Shown: piece by piece, positions 1-6,342 of the stretch | How positions within the stretch are numbered: position 1 is the first letter of the stretch | Layout: each line of letters begins with the position of its first letter | DNA from: Methanobrevibacter sp. | GTDB taxonomy: Archaea > Methanobacteriota > Methanobacteria > Methanobacteriales > Methanobacteriaceae | NCBI GenBank assembly: GCA_016838945.1 | Contig: JADLKP010000128.1 | Span: 1 to 6,612 of the forward strand | Direction: 5' to 3' | DNA length: 6,612 nt | Made by a program: the position numbers and the translations under genes | The notes under the pieces: generated by a model | Databases searched by the model: none | The model's input: the letters and a program-made list of their open reading frames with translations, nothing else | What the model was told of the DNA's origin: nothing

Positions 1-94
1 AAAAATTAAAAAAATAATAAACAAATAAAAAACAGAATATGAACAAATGAAAAGAGGAAATTAAAATTAATTTTTCAAATGAAGAAAAGATTTA
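1..94. other. AT-rich spacer, no gene seen
   Basis: This stretch is almost only A and T on both strands, with no coding frame of note. On the minus strand it is T-rich and lies beyond the hairpin at 95-120, so it may be the termination zone of the tailed SNF gene. Confidence 0.5.
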
Positions 95-120
95 ATCAAA
101 CTTTTTTCTAAAAGTTTGAT
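95..120 (-). terminator. Perfect 11-bp hairpin terminator after the tailed SNF gene
   Basis: The arms ATCAAACTTTT (95-105) and AAAAGTTTGAT (110-120) pair perfectly around a 4-base loop, directly abutting the TAG stop at 121-123. In the direction of transcription the hairpin is followed by moderately T-rich sequence (TTAAATCTTTTCTTC). This resembles a hairpin plus U-rich 3' end. Whether archaeal RNA polymerase uses the hairpin or only the T-rich stretch is not shown by sequence. Confidence 0.7.
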
Positions 121-2550
121 CTACTCATCATCTAAATTGAAGACAGAATCTGCTCCTTTTCTTTCATAATCATAAACAGTGTATTCTTCTTCAGATTGTC
201 TTTTAGAAGATCTTTTAGATTTTGATTTAGGCTTTTCATAATCATCCAAGAGGGATTCGTATCCGTCATCACCAAATACTCCATCATCAAAGAAGTCATC
301 AGTGAAATCTTCATATTCCTCTTCAGCAGGTTCTTCAACCTTTGCTTCTTTGGAGCTTGATTTAGCTTTTGGTTTGGCTTTAGGTTTTTTGGATGCTGAC
401 TTTTTAGATGTGGATTTTTTAGATTTGGGCTTAGGTTTCTCAACATAATCATCAAGATTATCAAAAACCTCTGCATCCCTTGAGCTTTTGAACGTATGGT
501 TTCTTTGATTATTGGTTGACTCTTCCTCTTTAATAGGAGCTATATAATCCAAATCATCAAAATCATCATCAAAAGCCACAGCATCGAAATCATCATTGAA
601 ATCATCATTTAAGTTATCATTATCTTCCTTGTCTTTACTGAACATGTTTATTTTATCAAACAAGGATTTTGATTTCTTTTTACCATTTCTTTGTGATTGC
701 TCTTTGGAACTGGAATCTTCTCCATAATCCCCATTATACTTAGATTCATAATCATCATCAAAAGGAGAGTCAAACTCTTCAGATGACATGTCCACATTTT
801 TCAAAACATTCTTGCCTGATTTGGATTTGGATTTGCCGAATCGGTTTAGCCTTCTTGATTTGGAATTGTCCTCTTCCACCATATCATCAATGGCATCTTC
901 CTCTTCTTCAGACTTTTTGAATCTGTTCCTCAAGGATTTATATGGGCTTACAAAAGATCCGTTCTTATCAAACAATGGATTGGAATCATCTTCCTCATCA
1001 GCATAATCATCAATGGTCTTGTCAACATATTCCTTTTCCTTGAAGTAGTTTACTCCGCCACCACCTCTGGACAAATCAAGGGAATAATCCCCTTCATATG
1101 GAAGGATGGTTAAAACTAAAGGAACAATGACAAATATGGAAGCGATGATTGATTGAACAAGCAAGCTTTGCCTATCTCCAGCAAGAATCAGATTATATAC
1201 TCCTATAATCCAAATAATAGCCAATAGAATAGGAATGATAAATCTAATTGTGATTATCCAGGATTTATCTACCTTAATATGTGAATTGTCATTTAGGATT
1301 GAACGGATATCCTCAATATCATAAACCCAACCTAAAACAATTATTTCAAGCAAGACCCCCAATATAATTGCAAATTGTGTGATGAATGCATCAGCAATCC
1401 TTAAAAGGTATTCTCCCATACCTGTTGCAAATATGAAAGAAACAAATAGGCCCGCCAACACAAGCTGTCTGATGACCCTATCTCTAGTCCAAGCAAATTT
1501 TTCACAAATGGAATTGGTCAATGGTTCAATTAAAGCCAAAATTGTGCTTAAGCTTCCAACGAATAAAAGCAGGAAAAATGCAGGAGCAACAATATAGACC
1601 CATGGGTCCATAATGTTGAATACATTAGGGAAAACGACGAATATCAATGAAAATCCGTCACTGACCAAACTGGTAATAGGAATATTCCTGCCTAATGCCA
1701 TATAACCCATAAGGGCAAATAAAAGGACTGAAACCAAGACTTCAAATATCAAGCTTGCCAAAACAATGATCCATGCATTGTCAATCAAATTTGCTTTCTC
1801 TCCCAAGTAGGAGGAATAAGTGCTTGCTATGGCATAACCTAAACCATATGAGAATAGCAATTGGCCGAATGCAGCTATCCAAACATTTAAATCCAACAAT
1901 ACTGACCAATTTGGATTAAACAATGCCATGATTCCAGTACGGGATCCTGGCAATTGAACAGCAAATATCAACATGCCAATTAGCAAAATGAAGGATAATA
2001 TTAAGGATATTTTGCTGATGGTTAGGATTCCTTTATTGATTTCCTTACGTGAAAACAAATAGATGAAACCCCATACCGCTATCAAAGCAACTCCAATAGG
2101 AACCACAAGATAAGTCAACCCATATGGGTTGGAGGTGCTGTGCAATAGGGTGGTTGTAAAGAAAACGCTAGGATTGCTACCCCATCCCTTAAATAAACTA
2201 AGAATTACATAAATAAGGTCCCAAGATAGTATGCAAGTGAAATAGATCAGCACAGCAAAAATCAGGAACACAATAAACCAAGCGATGATCTCAAATTCTG
2301 ATTTGATATTATAGAATATCTTAGGCAAGCTTGATTTGAACTTGAATCCTATCCCAAATTCCAATACTAAAATAGGAATGGCCATGATTACAATAGCTAA
2401 AATATAAGGTATGAGGAATGTGCCTCCACCATTTTCATACATGAGATAAGAAAATTTCCAAATTCCGGATAGTCCGATGATTGCTCCAATCATAGCTATT
2501 AAAAAGCCTGTTGAACTATCCCATCTATTTTTTATAATTTCATCATCCAT
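121..2550 (-). CDS. SNF-family (LeuT/SLC6-like) transporter homologue with long charged cytoplasmic tail
   Basis: An 809-residue protein. Residues 1-484 form a LeuT-fold sodium:neurotransmitter-symporter domain of about 12 membrane segments: a TM1 signature with NGGGTF (40-45), TM6 FGQLLFSYGLG (228-238) and TM8 VGSLSTILALIE (331-342). Residues 485-809 are a tail without membrane segments, Trp or Cys; about 88 acidic and 57 basic residues alternate in blocks. By the family's topology the tail is cytoplasmic. Aligned by eye to LeuT, key residues differ: Asn27 is Gly29, Arg30 is Lys32, Pro32 is Ser34, Tyr108 is Phe104 and Asn286 is Ser266. The Na2 hydroxyls (Ser335, Thr336) and the gate Asp (Asp387) remain. 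Family membership is sure. Ordinary amino acid symport is doubtful; a sensor or altered-stoichiometry transporter is inferred. The start ATG has GTGAT five bases upstream. The protein is clearly paralogous to the next gene upstream (e.g. both have DLNVW-AAFGQ and FVVFPNVFN). It is one continuous frame, with no sign of frameshift fusion. Confidence 0.93.
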   Translation of the reverse strand: MDDEIIKNRWDSSTGFLIAMIGAIIGLSGIWKFSYLMYENGGGTFLIPYILAIVIMAIPILVLEFGIGFKFKSSLPKIFYNIKSEFEIIAWFIVFLIFAVLIYFTCILSWDLIYVILSLFKGWGSNPSVFFTTTLLHSTSNPYGLTYLVVPIGVALIAVWGFIYLFSRKEINKGILTISKISLILSFILLIGMLIFAVQLPGSRTGIMALFNPNWSVLLDLNVWIAAFGQLLFSYGLGYAIASTYSSYLGEKANLIDNAWIIVLASLIFEVLVSVLLFALMGYMALGRNIPITSLVSDGFSLIFVVFPNVFNIMDPWVYIVAPAFFLLLFVGSLSTILALIEPLTNSICEKFAWTRDRVIRQLVLAGLFVSFIFATGMGEYLLRIADAFITQFAIILGVLLEIIVLGWVYDIEDIRSILNDNSHIKVDKSWIITIRFIIPILLAIIWIIGVYNLILAGDRQSLLVQSIIASIFVIVPLVLTILPYEGDYSLDLSRGGGGVNYFKEKEYVDKTIDDYADEEDDSNPLFDKNGSFVSPYKSLRNRFKKSEEEEDAIDDMVEEDNSKSRRLNRFGKSKSKSGKNVLKNVDMSSEEFDSPFDDDYESKYNGDYGEDSSSKEQSQRNGKKKSKSLFDKINMFSKDKEDNDNLNDDFNDDFDAVAFDDDFDDLDYIAPIKEEESTNNQRNHTFKSSRDAEVFDNLDDYVEKPKPKSKKSTSKKSASKKPKAKPKAKSSSKEAKVEEPAEEEYEDFTDDFFDDGVFGDDGYESLLDDYEKPKSKSKRSSKRQSEEEYTVYDYERKGADSVFNLDDE

Positions 2551-2555
2551 TTAAT

Positions 2556-2560
2556 ATCAC
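2556..2560 (-). promoter_or_regulatory. Shine-Dalgarno core GTGAT of the tailed SNF gene
   Basis: GTGAT is complementary to the ATCAC end of archaeal 16S rRNA and lies five bases before ATG 2550. The same core occurs before the other two genes at similar spacing, which supports the chosen starts. Confidence 0.7.
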
Positions 2561-2570
2561 ATCAATTGAT
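2561..2570. repeat. 10-bp perfect palindrome ATCAATTGAT in the leader
   Basis: A perfect self-complementary decamer sits just upstream of the Shine-Dalgarno core of the tailed SNF gene. Its half-site ATCAAT also forms the 8-bp inverted repeat in front of the other SNF gene. In such AT-rich DNA this may be chance. Confidence 0.35.
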
Positions 2571-2643
2571 TTATTCTTACCCAATTCTTAAAATTCATCT
2601 CATAATAAAATAACTAGAATCTCATTTTCTTTCAGTAGTTATT

Positions 2644-2658
2644 ATATTATATATTAAA
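2644..2658 (-). promoter_or_regulatory. TATA-box-like promoter element of the tailed SNF gene
   Basis: On the minus strand this reads TTTAATATATAATAT, about 95 bases before the start codon, which would give a 5' UTR of about 70 bases. It is the best TATA match in this spacer, but the background is so AT-rich that the assignment is tentative. Confidence 0.4.
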
Positions 2659-2682
2659 GTGTTAATTATTTAAAAAAGTTTC

Positions 2683-2705
2683 TTATTTAGAATGTTATTT
2701 AGAAT
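2683..2705. repeat. Tandem 12-bp-period direct repeat (TTATTTAGAAT twice)
   Basis: TTATTTAGAAT occurs at 2683-2693 and identically at 2695-2705. A third, looser copy, TTATTTGAGAAT, lies at 2741-2752. The pair lies about 25 bases upstream of the TATA-like element of the tailed SNF gene, a usual place for an archaeal activator or regulator site. Function is inferred only. Confidence 0.55.
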
Positions 2706-2775
2706 AGAATTAAAAATCAGACAATATATGAAAAAGTGACTTATTTGAGAATAAGATAAAAAATGGAATAGGCTT

Positions 2776-2811
2776 GAATAAAAAAATAAAAAACACTTTC
2801 TTTAAGAAGTG
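2776..2811 (-). terminator. Hairpin plus T-tract terminator downstream of the SNF symporter gene
   Basis: CACTT (2794-2798) pairs with AAGTG (2807-2811); one more C-G pair forms if a single base bulges. On the minus strand the hairpin is followed by TTTTTTATTTTTTTATT. It lies about 70 bases beyond the stop codon and would end the transcript before the promoter of the next gene. Confidence 0.55.
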
Positions 2812-2887
2812 AGATAAAAAAGAAAATAAAAAAGGGTTATGGTCCATGTTCTACGGACTGAATTCCGTGAAACTGGGCTAATCCCCA
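2812..2887 (-). terminator. Structured, GC-rich 3' end and first T-tract of the SNF symporter gene
   Basis: Around and after the TAG stop, the minus strand can form TGGG/CCCA (2884-2887 with 2874-2877, the stop codon in the loop), then ACGGA/TCCGT (2864-2868 with 2853-2857, 6-base loop). The second stem competes with a GTCC/GGAC pairing (2842-2845 with 2855-2858). A T-rich run (CTTTTTTATTTTC and on) follows. The core 2835-2877 is about 49% GC, far above the flanking spacer. Confidence 0.45.
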
Positions 2888-4368
2888 TCAATCGGATTAT
2901 AATAATCTTCGTTTTTAGCAGGTAACAGGGTGAATATTATTGGAACGACTATAAGAACAATTGATAAGCAAAGCATTATCATATGACTTGTTGAATCTCC
3001 AGTTAAAAGTGTGCTGTAAACCCCTTGAGCCCATAGGCCAAATATGCAGATAGGCAAGATATATTTAATAATGATTGGCCAGAATGGATCCATTTGAATA
3101 GTTGAATGATTGTTCAATGTTTCAACAAGATTATCAAAGTTATAAATCCATCCGAAGATTATGCATTCAAGCAAAACACCGAAGAGCAATGCGAAATTGT
3201 TTAAGAATGCATCAAAGATTCCGAGGAGGTAACTTCCTGCTGAAGTAGCAAAAATGGAAGATATGCAAAATCCTACAATACATACTACAGTTGCAGATTT
3301 TCTTCTTGAAAATCCGAATTTTTCACTGATTGCAAATGAAACCACTTCAAGCAGTGCCATTACAGATGTGATTCCTGCAAATAAGATACATGCAAAGAAC
3401 AAGGGTCCAATAATCATTGACCAAGGTTGCATGAGATTGAATACATTTGGAAAAACAACAAATGCCAAACCTGTTCCTTCAGTTACCAATTCATTAAATG
3501 GAATTCCACTTGTAAAAGTCATGAACCCTAATATTGAAAATATGCCTATTGCATTGAATACTTCAAATCCAGAATTTGAAAATGCAACGATCAATGCATT
3601 ATCGGTTAATTTGGAAGTTTCCGGAAGGTAACTTGCATATGTAAGGGCAATTGACATTCCTAAACTAAGGGAAAATACGATCTGACCGAATGCAGCCAGC
3701 CAAACATTTAAATCAGTCAATGCTGACCAATTAGGAGTGAATATCTGTTTGTATCCTATTGAAGCACCCGGCAAAGTCAATGAGAACGCTACAATAAAAA
3801 TGACAATTATCAATAGAACCGGCAATAATATTTTGCTCACTTTACCGATACCCTCATTCAAATCCTTTTGAGCAATGAACCATGCAAATGCCCAAATAAG
3901 AAATACTGAAAGTAAAACCCAAGGAACAATGGTAAATATACCTGAAAGCGAATCAGATGCATGCAAAACATCCACTGTGAAGAATACATCCGGATTTGCA
4001 CCCCATCCTTGAACAAAACTTAAGCCCAGATAGATCAAATCCCATCCCACTACACAAACATAATAAGTGGTAATCAGGAATACAACCAATACAATAAACC
4101 AGGCAATAGGTTCCAATCGGGCTTTAATTGAGAAAAATATCTTTGATAAGGAAGTCTTAAATCTGAATCCTACTGCATACTCTACCAAAACAAATGAGAT
4201 TCCTAAAATAAACAAGGACACTATATAAGGAATCATGAATGATCCTCCCCCATTAGAGTAAAGAACATTTGGAAAACGCCAAATATTACCTAAACCAACG
4301 GCAGACCCAATCATTGCCAAAATAAAAGAGATATTACTATCCCATACAGACTTTTCATTAGATGCCAT
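2878..4368 (-). CDS. Sodium-dependent SNF-family (LeuT/SLC6) solute symporter
   Basis: A 496-residue 12-TM protein of the neurotransmitter:sodium symporter family, a usual length for prokaryotic members. It is predicted to import an amino acid or similar solute with Na+. The TM1 signature AVGLGNIWRFP (23-33), followed by NGGGSF, is canonical. Positions equivalent to LeuT ligands are kept: Asn28 (Asn27), Ser233 (Thr254) and Asn265 (Asn286) for Na1; Ala331, Thr334 and Ser335 for Na2; Tyr103 (Tyr108) for the substrate carboxylate; Arg31 and Asp386 for the outer gate. The protein ends about 15 residues after TM12, with no tail. The substrate cannot be told from sequence. The frame stays open upstream to a TTG at 4395, but ATG 4368 is preferred. 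It has GTGAT four bases before it, it matches the N-terminus typical of the family, and the TTG would lie at or upstream of the transcription start predicted from the TATA-like box at 4407-4414. Confidence 0.95.
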   Translation of the reverse strand: MASNEKSVWDSNISFILAMIGSAVGLGNIWRFPNVLYSNGGGSFMIPYIVSLFILGISFVLVEYAVGFRFKTSLSKIFFSIKARLEPIAWFIVLVVFLITTYYVCVVGWDLIYLGLSFVQGWGANPDVFFTVDVLHASDSLSGIFTIVPWVLLSVFLIWAFAWFIAQKDLNEGIGKVSKILLPVLLIIVIFIVAFSLTLPGASIGYKQIFTPNWSALTDLNVWLAAFGQIVFSLSLGMSIALTYASYLPETSKLTDNALIVAFSNSGFEVFNAIGIFSILGFMTFTSGIPFNELVTEGTGLAFVVFPNVFNLMQPWSMIIGPLFFACILFAGITSVMALLEVVSFAISEKFGFSRRKSATVVCIVGFCISSIFATSAGSYLLGIFDAFLNNFALLFGVLLECIIFGWIYNFDNLVETLNNHSTIQMDPFWPIIIKYILPICIFGLWAQGVYSTLLTGDSTSHMIMLCLSIVLIVVPIIFTLLPAKNEDYYNPIDGD

Positions 4369-4372
4369 AAAA

Positions 4373-4377
4373 ATCAC
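4373..4377 (-). promoter_or_regulatory. Shine-Dalgarno core GTGAT of the SNF symporter gene
   Basis: GTGAT lies four bases before ATG 4368, matching the spacing at the tailed SNF gene. It decides in favour of ATG 4368 over the upstream TTG 4395, which lacks such a motif at a proper distance. Confidence 0.7.
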
Positions 4378-4382
4378 TACAT

Positions 4383-4418
4383 AATCAATAAACAAATTAC
4401 AATAAGAATATATTGATT
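4383..4418. repeat. 8-bp inverted repeat spanning the SNF symporter promoter
   Basis: AATCAATA (4383-4390) and TATTGATT (4411-4418) are exact inverted copies, 20 bases apart. They bracket the predicted TATA-like box and transcription start region of the SNF symporter gene, so a dimeric regulator site is possible. AT-rich chance matches cannot be excluded. Confidence 0.4.
4407..4414 (-). promoter_or_regulatory. TATA-box-like element of the SNF symporter gene
   Basis: AATATATT lies about 39 bases upstream of ATG 4368, predicting a start of transcription near 4382-4387 and a short leader. A second candidate, TTTTATTTA, lies at about 4426-4436. Neither is a perfect consensus. Confidence 0.35.
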
Positions 4419-4463
4419 GGAACTAGTAAATAAAACTTGTTAAAAAAATTAAGTATTTGGAAT

Positions 4464-4544
4464 AAAAATAGGGCCAGATTAAATTATTAAAAAAATCAGC
4501 TTTAAAAATAGGGCCAGATTAAATTATTAAAAAAAATCAACTTT
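4464..4544. repeat. Two tandem copies of a 40-bp element
   Basis: Copy 1 (4464-4503) and copy 2 (4504-4544) both begin AAAAATAGGGCCAGATTAAA and run on through ATTATTAAAAAAA to CTTT. They differ by one extra A and one G/A change. Each holds the only GC-rich motif here, GGGCCAG, in otherwise AT-only DNA. They lie between the NhaC terminator and the SNF symporter promoter. No spacer separates the copies, so this is not a CRISPR array. Confidence 0.85.
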
Positions 4545-4598
4545 AAAAAAATAAATAAAAAAAAGAAAGGAAACTTAAATGGATTTGACCATTTAAGT
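4545..4598 (-). terminator. Hairpin and T-tract terminator of the NhaC gene
   Basis: A perfect 10-bp stem, ACTTAAATGG (4573-4582) with CCATTTAAGT (4589-4598) and a 6-base loop, lies 10 bases after the TAA stop. On the minus strand it is followed by TTCCTTTCTTTTTTTTATTT, a classic hairpin plus U-tract arrangement. It separates NhaC from the SNF symporter gene. Confidence 0.75.
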
Positions 4599-4608
4599 AA
4601 AAATCATT

Positions 4609-6333
4609 TTAAGCTGCTTCTTCGAAAGGTACTTTTTCACCAAGAACTCTTAATCCAATGTACATCACCACAATAGCTATAGGGATTGAAATGTACCATT
4701 GAATACCGAATCCTGCTGGAATGTAACCGAATACAATAGCAATGATTGCAACGAACATTGCATAGTATATCTGAGTACTTACGTGAGCAATGTGGTTACA
4801 GCTTGTACCCATAGATGAAAGAATAGTGGTATCTGAAATTGGTGAACAGTGGTCACCAAAGATAGCACCGGTCAATACACCACTTGTACATACGATTACA
4901 AAGCCCATTTCAGGGTTTACAGCCCAAGCAAGAGGAATTGTTAATGGCATTAAGATACTCATTGTACCATAGGAAGTACCTGTTGCAAAGGAGATTAAAG
5001 CACCTAAAACAAAAATCAAAGTAGGCAAAATAAATACAGGTATTGCACCTGCCAATATACCTACCAAGTAGTCAGCAGTACCTAATTCACCGATAACTCC
5101 ACCTAAGGACCAAGCGAGCAATAAGATTACACCAGTAATAACGATGGTTTTCATACCTCCAACCCATTCAGCAATAGCTTCTTCGATGGTCATGATCTTT
5201 TGGAGAACTGCCATCAAAATAGCTACAATGGAAGCAAGCAATGCTGCTTGGAACAATGCAACAGATGCATCAGAAGCGGATAATGCTTCAAATATACCGC
5301 TGAAGGATAATGGAGATGTTTTCATTAAAGTGATTAAAGCTTGATCTTCTCCACCTAAGATAGTGGTATATCCACTCCAGTAGAATGCAATAAGTGCACC
5401 AACAATTAATACACCAATAGGAATAATTGCATTCCAAACAGATAATTTGATACCTTCAACTGGTTTTACATCGTCAAAACTGGTTGCTTCAAGAGATTCA
5501 ACTGGTTCATCCTCTTTTCTAGCACGAGCTTTTTTCTCTGCGTCTTTCATTGGTCCGAATTCATAGTAAGTAAGAGCGGAAATAACAATGAATATTAAAA
5601 TCAAAATGTTATAGAATCTAAATGGAATGGTTTGTAAAAATATACCGAATCCACTTACATTCATTCCAATAGATTGGAAACCTTGAGTAATTAAACTGAG
5701 TTCTAAACCAATCCAAGTAGAAATAATAGCGATACCTGCTACAGGAGCTGCAGTTGCGTCTACTACAAATGCTAATTTTTCTCTGGATACATGAAGTTTG
5801 TCCATAACAGGTCTCATAATAGGACCTACAATCAAAGAGTTAGCATAATCATCGAAGAAAACACATAAACCTAAAAGCTCAGTGAATAATTGAGCTTTTC
5901 TAGGAGTGTCAGCACGTTTAGCAAATGCATCTGCTAAAGCTTTTGCACCACCCATCTTAGTTACCAATTGGATGATACCACCAATAAGTAAACATTGAAG
6001 GATAATACCTGCATTCCATGGATCAGCCATACAAGAAATAATTTGACTACCCATTGCTAAAAATGCATTGATAGCAGAGTTGACAATGTTCAAGTCGTTA
6101 ACAGAAACCATAAATTCCCCAACGAATACCCCAATAAACAAAGATAAAATAGTCTCTTTGGTTATGAATGCTAAAGCAATAGCAACGAGAGGTGGTAAGA
6201 GAGTTAAGATTCCGAAACGAACTGCATTATCGTCTCCTGCTGGTGCACTGGTAATTAGCAATGATAATACGAAAAGAGCTATTACAGAAATAGCTACTAT
6301 CAATCCAATTTTTAAATTCCTATTCATTTCCAT
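4609..6333 (-). CDS. nhaC: NhaC-family Na+/H+ antiporter (COG1757)
   Basis: A protein of about 574 residues with many membrane segments, of the Na_H_antiporter family (PF03553-type, NhaC/MleN-like). Family hallmarks visible are VFFDDYANSLIVGP (158-171) with DATAAPVAGIAIISTWIGLE after it, and in the second half SFATGTSYGTMSILMP (448-463) and GAIFGDHCSPISDTT (489-503). The two halves flank a charged loop at about 260-298. The predicted role is exchange of cytoplasmic Na+ for external H+ at the membrane; some family members instead exchange organic acids or amino acids, so the symbol is a family-level call. Start: a GTG at 6337-6339 opens the frame, but it overlaps the GGTGTGAT motif that looks like the Shine-Dalgarno sequence. 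ATG 6333 is therefore used; ATG 6327 (MNRNLK) is equally plausible. The gene has its own TATA box and terminator, so it is probably monocistronic. Confidence 0.93.
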   Translation of the reverse strand: MEMNRNLKIGLIVAISVIALFVLSLLITSAPAGDDNAVRFGILTLLPPLVAIALAFITKETILSLFIGVFVGEFMVSVNDLNIVNSAINAFLAMGSQIISCMADPWNAGIILQCLLIGGIIQLVTKMGGAKALADAFAKRADTPRKAQLFTELLGLCVFFDDYANSLIVGPIMRPVMDKLHVSREKLAFVVDATAAPVAGIAIISTWIGLELSLITQGFQSIGMNVSGFGIFLQTIPFRFYNILILIFIVISALTYYEFGPMKDAEKKARARKEDEPVESLEATSFDDVKPVEGIKLSVWNAIIPIGVLIVGALIAFYWSGYTTILGGEDQALITLMKTSPLSFSGIFEALSASDASVALFQAALLASIVAILMAVLQKIMTIEEAIAEWVGGMKTIVITGVILLLAWSLGGVIGELGTADYLVGILAGAIPVFILPTLIFVLGALISFATGTSYGTMSILMPLTIPLAWAVNPEMGFVIVCTSGVLTGAIFGDHCSPISDTTILSSMGTSCNHIAHVSTQIYYAMFVAIIAIVFGYIPAGFGIQWYISIPIAIVVMYIGLRVLGEKVPFEEAA

Positions 6334-6334
6334 A

Positions 6335-6342
6335 ATCACACC
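6335..6342 (-). promoter_or_regulatory. Shine-Dalgarno region GGTGTGAT of the NhaC gene
   Basis: The minus strand reads GGTGTGAT just before ATG 6333; GTGAT is one base from that ATG and seven bases from ATG 6327, while GGTG is five bases from ATG 6333. The motif contains the GTG that would otherwise be the longest start, arguing against GTG initiation. Confidence 0.55.

Larger units (their letters stand above)
2551..2877. other. 327-bp intergenic region between the two SNF genes
   Basis: No credible coding frame is seen. On the minus strand, from right to left, the region contains the structured 3' end of the upstream SNF gene, a T-rich tract, a second hairpin with T-tract, the TTATTTAGAAT repeats, a TATA-like element, a leader of about 70 bases and the Shine-Dalgarno core of the tailed SNF gene. 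Confidence 0.6.

Noticed and set aside
788..1006. Plus-strand frame opposite the tail (and other plus-strand frames opposite the three genes)
   Set aside because: These are complements of real minus-strand genes, with Ser/Leu-rich shadow translations, no domain and no promoter.
121..1098. Tail of the SNF protein as a separate gene fused by a sequencing error
   Set aside because: The frame is continuous across the junction at about 1098, with no internal start preceded by a ribosome-binding motif, and composition changes gradually through a Gly-rich linker.
2835..2877. tRNA or tRNA fragment in the GC-rich patch
   Set aside because: No cloverleaf, no T-loop or anticodon arm motif, and too short.
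2851..2880. UAG readthrough (pyrrolysine-type) of the SNF symporter stop
   Set aside because: A second in-frame TAG follows after only eight codons and the sequence then turns to T-tract; the inferred host group is not known to use pyrrolysine.
4369..4395. Longer SNF symporter starting at TTG 4395 (nine extra residues)
   Set aside because: The TTG has no Shine-Dalgarno motif at a proper distance and lies at or before the predicted transcription start, while ATG 4368 has GTGAT four bases upstream.
4464..4544. CRISPR array
   Set aside because: Only two copies, directly tandem with no unique spacers between them, and no cas gene in the window.
6337..6339. GTG start for NhaC
   Set aside because: This GTG is part of the GGTGTGAT ribosome-binding motif; ATG codons follow within 12 bases.
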